A DNA stretch of 5,881 bases, from NCBI GenBank assembly GCA_030671005.1, contig DAOVAN010000104.1, positions 1-5,881 of the forward strand, written 5' to 3'. The stretch comes from Caldifarciminota bacterium (GTDB lineage: Bacteria; Hydrothermota; Tepidihabitantia; SM23-42). Below are positions 1 through 5,784 of this stretch, one piece after another. The translations under genes and the position numbers were made by a program. Position 1 is the first letter of the stretch; the number at the start of each line of letters is the position of its first letter. Under the pieces are notes generated by a model that was not told the DNA's origin, did no database searches, and saw only the letters and a list, made by a program, of their open reading frames with translations.

Positions 1-335
1 CCGTGATAGTAGGTTAATGGTATGTGTACTGCAGGTGAATTGACTAGAAACATCTCGGCCGTACTGAAAGAGGAAAGAGTGTCTGCTTGTATCTGGAAGA
101 TTTCGGTACCACTCGGTACCGTCCAGTCGAACAACACGGGCCCTTCACAAATAACTGTATCGGGCAAAGGCAGGAGTAATTCAGGCGGGCCAGGTGGTGG
201 ATCCAAAGGATCATATGGATCATACTCCTTGTGATCCTTGCAGCCACTGCTAACGAGTATTACCAGGAGACAGAATACGGTACATACCCGTATTCCAAAC
301 CACAGGTATGATATTATCTTGTCCGGACAATGCAT
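1..335 (-). CDS. Outer-envelope lipoprotein with Ig/FN3-like domain, partial (runs off left edge)
   Basis: The frame opens at ATG 335-333, stays open to the window edge (111 complete codons) and lacks its 3' end. A strong ribosome site (AGGAGGG, 345-339) sits three bases before the ATG, and the gene begins 14 bases after the receptor stop, so the two are probably co-transcribed. The N-terminus has a hydrophobic segment at about residues 7-28 ending in SSGC, a lipobox-like site with Cys32 as the likely lipidated residue. A charged and Pro-rich linker follows (residues 33-51, with YDPYDPLDP). From about residue 52 the sequence (PDTVICEGPVLFDW, then TEIFQIQADT) resembles the first strands of an Ig or fibronectin type III-like beta sandwich; this fold call is inferred from pattern only. 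The product is probably anchored in the envelope and may be a surface partner of the receptor. I do not recognise a specific family and assign no function. Confidence 0.8.
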   Translation of the reverse strand, partial: MHCPDKIISYLWFGIRVCTVFCLLVILVSSGCKDHKEYDPYDPLDPPPGPPELLLPLPDTVICEGPVLFDWTVPSGTEIFQIQADTLSSFSTAEMFLVNSPAVHIPLTYYH

Positions 336-349
336 AATCCCTCCTGTGC

Positions 350-2884
350 TCAAAAATCGAACTGTAAAGCCAGGCGTACTCGGCGCGGTGCAGAATAAGC
401 ATTCACCCAGTCGTCGGTTGCCTCATACGCGGCATTGTACGCTTCGTATTCCTCGACCGGGGTTATGAGACCATCGTGATTCAGATCAGCCGCCGGACTG
501 TAATAGCGGTTTTCGAAAGTATAGAAATGAGTAAAATTCCAGCGTTCAAGCTTGGGTATTAATGGGGCGTGCGGTGAGACCAGGTACCGTTCGTCGAGCA
601 GGTTAAGAACCTCGACGCTCATGTTGAAGGAGAGGCTGCTGAAGCGAAAAGACTTTGACAGTACGCAGTCAATCTGCTTTTGGAAGGGTAGCCGCAGATA
701 GCCTCGTTCTTCATACTTGCCTTCAGGTCCTGGCGGAACATACGGAAAACCGTGACCGAGATAGCCGAATACATAAAATTGTGTTGTCAGGGGCAGCTGA
801 AATAGCCCTTGAATGAAAATTCGGTGTCGCTGATCAAAATCGAGATAGTATTCTGTTATTGGTTGAGTGATGGCGGTATCTGCATATTCCGATGCGTAGG
901 AGCTGGAGCCTTTTGTCCAGGATAGTGTATAGGATATCTTCCCGCTGAATATTGAGTGCGCGAATTCCAGAATCGTCTCGATGCCTTTGATGTTCGCGAA
1001 CTCGAGATTATCATATTGAATGTAATCGTATGGCAGAGCTTCAACAAACCTTGTGCCAATGAGGTCGGTTACATCTTTGTAAAAAGCAGTGACCGTTGCA
1101 CTCATGTTCTTTTGTACTTCTCCTTGAAGGCCTATTTCATAACTCGTGGTTTTCTCTACCTGCATGTCGGGATTGCCGATGACCGGCCAGTCTTTACCGA
1201 GAACATATACGGGTAAAGGAAACATGCTATAATAATCATACATATGGCTGTATAGGGGTGGTTGGGCATACCGCCCGATGTTGGCTCGGAAGAGGAATTT
1301 TTCAGAAACAAGAAAAGAAAAACCGAGCCGCGGTGATATTATAGTTTTTGGCTCTATGCCATAGATATCATTGGAGAAGTAATCATATCGACATCCGATT
1401 TTTGCAAATACACCGCCGTAGTCAATATTATCTTGCAGGAATACGAAATACTCTTTCGGATGATACTGGTATTCATCGATAACCGGGGCTGATGTATCAC
1501 TGATGAAGTAAGTGAAGTTCTGAAAATTCAGGTATGTGTATTCGAATCCTGCTTTCATTTCATGGTACCGGTGTACCTGCATATTAGTGTAGAAATTCGC
1601 CTTATAGATTTCCGAAGACCGGTTTTGATACTCCGGGTAATCGCCAAGGCAATATGGTTTACGAATGCGAACGCCAAAGGGATTATATATACCAATGCCT
1701 GGGTACTCTAATGTGTGGTAGTCACGGAATGTATAATCTTCAAACAAACCATATGGTCCTGGCTCTCGTACCCCATATGTCTTTTCGGCATGTAAACGAC
1801 TGAAGGTTATGATGAATAGCTTTCGGGAATCAGGCAGGAGATTTATGTTGAGCGCTTGCAGGTCACCACTTGTAAAATCCGAGCGGTAGTGTTTGAGCCG
1901 AAATTTCCACAGGGTGGTGTAGCGGTCAAACTGACTTCTTGACTTGGCGCCGCTGATACTCAACTTGAGCTTGCCAGATGGCGCATATAACCATTTTCCA
2001 TAGAACGAGTAATCCTGACGTTCTTTATGGGGTAATCTAAAAAGGCGCGGGTCCCAGTCTTCGGTTAGCATCGCGTCAAATGATAGATAACCCTTGAACT
2101 TTCTGGATACGGGTAGATGCACCGACGACTGGAGGTTTTGATAACCAAAATCATAGTCGGCGGGCATGATTCTCTCGGTTTTAGCATAGGCTCGAAGTTT
2201 CAGGCGGTCGGCTGGGTGAGCAGTTATCAGATTGATGATACCTGACATGGCTCGACCGTATTCAGCATCAAAACCACCGGGCAGGAATATCACCTCGTCG
2301 ACCACCCCTTTGGAAAGCGTTATTGCCGGATCCCCGGTCTGGGGATCGATGATCGGGATGTTGTCGATCATATACTGCACCTCGGTAGCCCGGCCGCCCC
2401 GGACATGAAACGCCGTGTCGGTGCGCGCCACCGCGGCCTGAAATGCAATCAGTTCCACGGCATAGTCGACCGGCAGGTATGTGATTTCGGTTTTCCGTAC
2501 GAGATAGGTGGTGCCGACCATGTCTTTAGATACGGCTGGTCGTTCGCTGGTGACGATCACGGGCGAGAGTTCGATGGTCGTTGGATTGAGGACGATTCTC
2601 AAGCGCGCGGTCTTATCATATTCCACCACGACATTCTCGACACGTTTAGTCCCGTAGCCAATACATGAAATCTCGACAACATATTCACCAGGCGTCACAT
2701 TGAGGATGAAGAAGTTACCCTCGTTGTCTGTGGCCGCTCCTATTTCGGTATCCAGCACCAAGACGTTGGCATAGGGTATCGGCTCATTCGCCTCGCCGTC
2801 GGTTACCGTGCCCTGAATCTTACCACTGACTGCAGTAAACAGGATTATTGAAACACATAAATGGACGATTAGCAGTCTCCTAGA
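350..2884 (-). CDS. TonB-dependent outer-membrane receptor with carboxypeptidase-regulatory-like N-domain; no standard start codon
   Basis: This is a TonB-dependent receptor, a gated 22-strand outer-membrane barrel that imports a ligand using TonB energy; the ligand is unknown. Numbering from the TTG at 2761 gives 803 residues. Upstream of that TTG the frame is open back to a stop at 2890-2888 and encodes RRLLIVHLCVSIILFTAVSG, a convincing signal peptide, then KIQGTVTDGEANEPIPYANV, the start of a carboxypeptidase-regulatory-like beta domain that continues to about residue 62. A TonB-box-like stretch (SPVIVTSE) lies at 66-73. The plug spans about 75-182, with HVRGGRATEVQYMIDNIP (119-136) and PGGFDAEYGRAMSG (161-174). 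The barrel follows, with the late NLLDERY strand signature and a C-terminal ALQFDF ending in Phe, as expected for BAM recognition. An EF-hand-like loop lies at 759-770. No ATG, GTG or TTG exists before 2761; the boundary given assumes a lost start before AGG AGA. Other options are a rare ATC start at 2869 after the AGGAGA site, or a sequence error. The lipoprotein gene follows 14 bases downstream. Confidence 0.93.
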   Translation of the reverse strand, partial: SRRLLIVHLCVSIILFTAVSGKIQGTVTDGEANEPIPYANVLVLDTEIGAATDNEGNFFILNVTPGEYVVEISCIGYGTKRVENVVVEYDKTARLRIVLNPTTIELSPVIVTSERPAVSKDMVGTTYLVRKTEITYLPVDYAVELIAFQAAVARTDTAFHVRGGRATEVQYMIDNIPIIDPQTGDPAITLSKGVVDEVIFLPGGFDAEYGRAMSGIINLITAHPADRLKLRAYAKTERIMPADYDFGYQNLQSSVHLPVSRKFKGYLSFDAMLTEDWDPRLFRLPHKERQDYSFYGKWLYAPSGKLKLSISGAKSRSQFDRYTTLWKFRLKHYRSDFTSGDLQALNINLLPDSRKLFIITFSRLHAEKTYGVREPGPYGLFEDYTFRDYHTLEYPGIGIYNPFGVRIRKPYCLGDYPEYQNRSSEIYKANFYTNMQVHRYHEMKAGFEYTYLNFQNFTYFISDTSAPVIDEYQYHPKEYFVFLQDNIDYGGVFAKIGCRYDYFSNDIYGIEPKTIISPRLGFSFLVSEKFLFRANIGRYAQPPLYSHMYDYYSMFPLPVYVLGKDWPVIGNPDMQVEKTTSYEIGLQGEVQKNMSATVTAFYKDVTDLIGTRFVEALPYDYIQYDNLEFANIKGIETILEFAHSIFSGKISYTLSWTKGSSSYASEYADTAITQPITEYYLDFDQRHRIFIQGLFQLPLTTQFYVFGYLGHGFPYVPPGPEGKYEERGYLRLPFQKQIDCVLSKSFRFSSLSFNMSVEVLNLLDERYLVSPHAPLIPKLERWNFTHFYTFENRYYSPAADLNHDGLITPVEEYEAYNAAYEATDDWVNAYSAPRRVRLALQFDF

Positions 2885-2911
2885 TGTTCAAACAGTTGTT
2901 CAAATCGAACA
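2885..2911. repeat. Direct repeat TGTTCAAA with an overlapping dyad, beside the receptor start
   Basis: TGTTCAAA occurs at 2885-2892 and again at 2897-2904, 12 bases apart start to start. The second copy is part of a perfect dyad, TGTTC-AAATC-GAACA (2897-2911). The spacing is close to one helical turn and the position is just upstream of the receptor's ribosome site, which would suit a regulator bound in the leader. This is a pattern only; no regulator family is assigned, and AT-rich sequence can produce such words by chance. Confidence 0.4.
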
Positions 2912-2957
2912 TTCGTACATCATATGGTAGCGCCTATTATCAAAGACTTCTCACAGA

Positions 2958-2984
2958 ACACCTCACAGGTGTCGTAAATGACAC
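2958..2984. promoter_or_regulatory. Two overlapping inverted repeats, candidate operator for the receptor operon
   Basis: The first dyad is ACACCT-CAC-AGGTGT (2958-2972), perfect over six base pairs with a three-base centre. The second is GTGTC-GTAAAT-GACAC (2969-2984), perfect in its outer five base pairs and with part of the centre also symmetric. They share the bases GTGT. On the minus strand they fall just downstream of the expected receptor transcription start (about 2992), a usual place for a repressor site. The first could instead form a small RNA hairpin in the receptor leader. The regulator is unknown. Confidence 0.45.
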
Positions 2985-2998
2985 GATTGTAGCCCAAT

Positions 2999-3027
2999 AG
3001 ATTACACCAGGGTATTGGTTTTGTCAA
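2999..3027 (-). promoter_or_regulatory. Probable sigma70-type promoter of the receptor-lipoprotein operon
   Basis: On the minus strand a perfect TTGACA (-35, 3027-3022) is followed after 17 bases by TAATCT (3004-2999). The latter keeps only the most conserved positions of the -10 box (TA and final T). A better -10 word, TACAAT (2991-2986), lies too far from TTGACA to pair with it and lacks its own -35. The predicted leader to the signal-peptide codons is a little over 100 bases and would contain the dyads at 2958-2984 and 2897-2911. Confidence 0.45.
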
Positions 3028-3130
3028 GGGAACCGAAGGCAAAGCCCATATCGAGGAGTATAATATGAAGACTTGTATCTAATAATAACGAAGAAAAAAG
3101 TACTGGGCCATGGCTAAAAGCATTAGAATC

Positions 3131-3158
3131 TTGATTTTTACCCGGATTTGTCTATAAT
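3131..3158 (+). promoter_or_regulatory. Sigma70-type promoter of metK-ahcY
   Basis: TTGATT (3131-3136) and a perfect TATAAT (3153-3158) are separated by 16 bases. Transcription would start near 3164-3166, only about 11 bases before the metK ATG at 3176, so the leader is little more than the ribosome site. This leaves no room for a SAM riboswitch or attenuator, so any control of this transcript should act at the promoter or after initiation. Confidence 0.7.
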
Positions 3159-3165
3159 TCATGAA

Positions 3166-3172
3166 AAGGAGG
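3166..3172 (+). promoter_or_regulatory. Ribosome binding site that fixes the metK start at 3176
   Basis: AAGGAGG ends three bases before ATG 3176. It lies inside the codons that would follow an earlier in-frame ATG at 3161. That earlier ATG has no ribosome site of its own and falls upstream of or at the predicted transcription start, so it is very unlikely to be used. Confidence 0.8.
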
Positions 3173-3175
3173 CAA

Positions 3176-4321
3176 ATGGAACACTATTTTATTACTTCTG
3201 AATCAGTTACTGAAGGACATCCTGACAAAGTATGTGACCAAGTATCAGACGCACTTTTGGATGCAATAATGGAAAAAGACCCGTTTGGCCGGGTTGCGTG
3301 TGAGACGCTGGCAACCCGGGGCATGATCTTCGTTGCCGGTGAGATATCAACAAACTGCTATATCGAGATACCTGATATCGTACGGGCACTACTATATGAT
3401 GTGGGCTACACGGATGCGGATATGGGTATTGATGCTCATACCTGTGCCGTGATCTCAGCCATTCAGGAGCAATCAGGCGACATTGCCCTCGGTGTGAATA
3501 TCGGCGGTGCCGGAGACCAGGGTATGATGTATGGTTACGCAACCGATGAGACGCCCGAGCTCATGCCTTTGCCAATAATGCTGGCCCATAAAGTTGTCCG
3601 GCGTCTTACGGAAATCAGAAAGACTAACATCGTTGGCTACCTGCACCCGGATGGCAAATCACAGGTGACCATTGAATATAAGAAAGACAAGCCAGTTCGG
3701 GTAGATACAGTCATTCTCTCGGCACAACATCACCCTGGTGTTAGTAACGAGAAGTTGCACGCTGACTTGAAGAAGTTGGTCATTGAGGAAATAATTCCTA
3801 CTGAGCTGATCGATGATAAGACGAAGCTGATGATCAATCCAACTGGTCGATTTGTGGTTGGTGGTCCGCAGGGCGACACCGGTGTCACGGGCAGGAAAAT
3901 CATGGTCGATACCTACGGCGGCATCGGGCACCATGGTGGGGGATGTTTTTCTGGTAAGGATCCGACAAAGGTCGACCGTTCAGCATCCTATATGTTGAGA
4001 TATGTTGCCAAGAATATTGTTGCTTCAGGTATCTGTAAGAAAGCTGAAATTTCGGTTTCATATGCGATCGGCGTTGCCGAACCAACTTCGATCACCGTCA
4101 ATACATTCGGCACCTCAAAAATTGATGATGAAAAAATCGTCACGATTTTACGCAAGCTCTTTGATTTCACACCACAAGGAATGATTGACAAGTTAAATCT
4201 GCGCCGACCCATATTCCGCCGGACCGCATGCTACGGACATTTCGGACGCGAAGAAGAAGGATTTACCTGGGAGGTTTGTGACATGGCAGATGCTATTAAA
4301 CGTGAGGCAGGCGTTAAATGA
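3176..4321 (+). CDS. metK: S-adenosylmethionine synthetase (methionine adenosyltransferase)
   Basis: This cytosolic enzyme joins methionine and ATP to make S-adenosylmethionine, phosphate and diphosphate. From ATG 3176 the protein has 381 residues, near the usual bacterial length. An in-frame ATG at 3161 would add MKRRQ but is rejected on ribosome-site and promoter grounds. Visible signatures are SESVTEGHPDK (8-18, with catalytic His15), GAGDQGMMYGY (111-121, family signature 1), DGKSQV (159-164), NPTGRFVVGGPQGD (221-234), GRKIMVDTYGG (239-249) and GGGCFSGKDPTKVDRSA (254-270, signature 2, with Cys where Ala is common). The C-terminus, YGHFGRE and beyond, is complete. The segment between GDIALGV and GAGDQG, which in E. 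coli and especially Bacillus-type enzymes carries the flexible active-site loop, is reduced to NIG (108-110). All other core motifs are intact, so an active enzyme is expected. Its stop overlaps the ahcY start by four bases (ATGA). Confidence 0.98.
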   Translation: MEHYFITSESVTEGHPDKVCDQVSDALLDAIMEKDPFGRVACETLATRGMIFVAGEISTNCYIEIPDIVRALLYDVGYTDADMGIDAHTCAVISAIQEQSGDIALGVNIGGAGDQGMMYGYATDETPELMPLPIMLAHKVVRRLTEIRKTNIVGYLHPDGKSQVTIEYKKDKPVRVDTVILSAQHHPGVSNEKLHADLKKLVIEEIIPTELIDDKTKLMINPTGRFVVGGPQGDTGVTGRKIMVDTYGGIGHHGGGCFSGKDPTKVDRSASYMLRYVAKNIVASGICKKAEISVSYAIGVAEPTSITVNTFGTSKIDDEKIVTILRKLFDFTPQGMIDKLNLRRPIFRRTACYGHFGREEEGFTWEVCDMADAIKREAGVK

Positions 4322-5577
4322 AGGCGGTGAAGCTGATGGATTACAATATTAGTGACAAAAGTCTAGCACCCGAAGGGTACAAGAGAATTGACTGGGCAGA
4401 TGCGAAGATGCCGGTTTTGAAGGCTGTCCGTGAGAGATTCAAAAAGGAGAAGACGCTCCGGAATCGACGCATCGGTTGTTGCTTGCACGTCACTACCGAG
4501 ACCGCAAACTTGATGCGAACCTTAAGAGCCGGTGGTGCTGAGGTTGCGCTTTGTGCCTCGAATCCCTTATCGACGCAGGATGACGTGACAGCCGCCTTAG
4601 CCAGTGAGAACATTGGGGTTTTTGCCTGCCGGGGTGATTCGCGAAAAGAATACTACGCCAACATGAATCAAGTGATTGCGCGCCGGCCAGAGATTCTGAT
4701 CGATGATGGGGCCGACCTCATTTCCACTGTGCACAAGAAGAGACTGACCGGAATAATGGGTGGTACCGAAGAGACAACGACCGGGGTCATAAGATTGAAG
4801 CAGATGGAGCGTGATAAGGTTTTGAGATTTCCTATTATTGCGGTCAACGACTCCCTGACCAAGCATCTCTTTGATAATCGCTATGGTACTGGACAATCGA
4901 CGATTGACGGCATCCTTAGAGCCACGAACATTCTCATCAGTGGTAGTAATTTTGTGGTCGCTGGCTATGGTTGGTGCGGGCGTGGTCTAGCTATGCGGGC
5001 CAAGGGTATGGGTGCCCAGGTCATTGTGACCGAGGTTGATTCGGTAAAGGCGCTTGAGGCACGCATGGACGGCTACACGGTTCTTCCGATGTCCGAGGCA
5101 GCAAAGATTGGTGATGTGTTCGTGACGGTGACCGGCGATATCAATGTAATCAGGAAAGAGCACATGCTGAAGATGAAGGACGGTACCGTCATTGCTAATT
5201 CTGGCCACTTCGATGTTGAGATAGATAAACCGGCCTTGAAGAAGATATCCAGGAAAAAACGTCTGATCAGAAAATCGTGTGAGGAACATACGCTGAAAAA
5301 TAGTAGAAGGATTTATTTGCTCGCCGAGGGTAGGTTGGTGAATCTGGCTGCGGCTGAGGGCCATCCGGCAATGGTCATGGATATGTCATTTGCCAATCAG
5401 GCACTCGCCGTCGAATACATCCTGGATCATCAAGACCTCGAGAATCGCGTATATTGCTTGCCTGTGGAGCTGGATCAGGAGATAGCCAGTATGAAGTTGA
5501 AATCAATGGGTATAAAGATTGACAAACTCACGCCCGAGCAGCGTCGGTACTTGTCGTCTTGGGAAATGGGGACGTAA
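4318..5577 (+). CDS. ahcY: S-adenosylhomocysteine hydrolase (adenosylhomocysteinase), short form
   Basis: This NAD-dependent cytosolic enzyme reversibly cleaves S-adenosylhomocysteine to adenosine and homocysteine and so relieves product inhibition of methyltransferases. The 419 residues show the expected order: LHVTTETANL (56-65), SNPLSTQDDV (81-90), DDGADL (129-134), EETTTGVIRL (151-160), NDSLTKHLFDNRYGTGQS (177-194, with Lys182, Asp186 and Asn187 matching substrate and NAD contacts of the family), the Rossmann loop AGYGWCGRG (215-223), acidic Glu239 after the next strand, SGHFDVEID (295-303) and LLAEGRLVNLAAAEGHP (334-350). GYGWCGRG and HFDVE, the lack of the roughly 40-residue insert, and a tail ending WEMGT instead of the Lys/Tyr tail of longer enzymes place it with Thermotoga/archaeal-type proteins. 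Some archaeal relatives prefer S-inosylhomocysteine, so substrate choice is not certain. ATG 4318 overlaps the metK stop and implies translational coupling; ATG 4336 is an alternative start with no better ribosome site. Confidence 0.97.
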   Translation: MKAVKLMDYNISDKSLAPEGYKRIDWADAKMPVLKAVRERFKKEKTLRNRRIGCCLHVTTETANLMRTLRAGGAEVALCASNPLSTQDDVTAALASENIGVFACRGDSRKEYYANMNQVIARRPEILIDDGADLISTVHKKRLTGIMGGTEETTTGVIRLKQMERDKVLRFPIIAVNDSLTKHLFDNRYGTGQSTIDGILRATNILISGSNFVVAGYGWCGRGLAMRAKGMGAQVIVTEVDSVKALEARMDGYTVLPMSEAAKIGDVFVTVTGDINVIRKEHMLKMKDGTVIANSGHFDVEIDKPALKKISRKKRLIRKSCEEHTLKNSRRIYLLAEGRLVNLAAAEGHPAMVMDMSFANQALAVEYILDHQDLENRVYCLPVELDQEIASMKLKSMGIKIDKLTPEQRRYLSSWEMGT

Positions 5578-5586
5578 AAACAAATA

Positions 5587-5768
5587 CCTAAAATAGAAAA
5601 AATACCTAAATGCCTAAACGTAGGATTAAATCACGGTAATCAGTTTTGTGGGTAACTAGACGAAAATAGATTAATACAAATACCTAAATGGAAGATTGGA
5701 CCAAGGTAATCAGATGTGAATAAGTAAATTCAAACACCTAAATTAGATAAAACGCCTAAATACCTAAA
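5587..5768. repeat. Intergenic CCTAAA repeat array with two diverged 31-bp copies
   Basis: The 207 bases between the convergent ahcY and dprA ends contain seven CCTAAA words, starting at 5587, 5605, 5613, 5683, 5737, 5755 and 5763. Two pairs (5605/5613 and 5755/5763) have an exact 8-base step. A longer unit, CCTAAA followed 16 bases later by GGTAATCAG, occurs at 5613-5643 and 5683-5713 and agrees at 24 of 31 positions by hand alignment. The step of 70 bases between these copies is roughly repeated by the CCTAAA at 5755. The region is very AT-rich and has no open reading frame or GC-rich terminator hairpin that I can support. It looks like a decaying tandem repeat of unknown function. Confidence 0.75.
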
Positions 5769-5784
5769 CAGTTAATATCTTAAT

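Noticed and set aside
22..234. Plus-strand 70-codon open frame at the left end
   Set aside because: It lies opposite the lipoprotein gene, has no ribosome site and its product is low-complexity Gly/Ser sequence without family resemblance; it is a shadow frame.
44..247. Minus-strand 67-codon frame within the left-edge gene
   Set aside because: It is in another frame of the lipoprotein gene, which has the strong ribosome site, signal peptide and lipobox.
2880..2912. Ten-codon minus-strand frame (MFDLNNCLNI) ending at the receptor's ribosome site
   Set aside because: It has no ribosome site of its own and no recognisable composition; it does not join the receptor frame. Translational coupling to the startless receptor is possible but unsupported.
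3110..3157. Fifteen-codon plus-strand frame (MAKSIRILIFTRICL) just before metK
   Set aside because: It overlaps the metK promoter elements and stops within the -10 box, so it would not be on the main metK transcript; its ribosome site is weak.
2885..3175. SAM riboswitch upstream of metK
   Set aside because: The predicted transcript leader is about 11 bases, and I see no multi-helix SAM-aptamer core or terminator in the intergenic DNA.
3207..3542. Antisense 111-codon frame within metK, and similar frames opposite ahcY
   Set aside because: They lie antisense to strongly conserved enzyme genes, lack family features and are expected by-products of coding bias.
5587..5768. CCTAAA words as telomere-like repeats or a CRISPR array
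   Set aside because: CCTAAA is the complement of a telomere-type word, but copies are irregularly spaced inside a bacterial intergenic gap. Repeats are too short and uneven for CRISPR.
5578..5784. Rho-independent terminator after ahcY or dprA
   Set aside because: No GC-rich stem followed by a T-run was found on either strand; termination must use another mechanism or a signal I cannot see.
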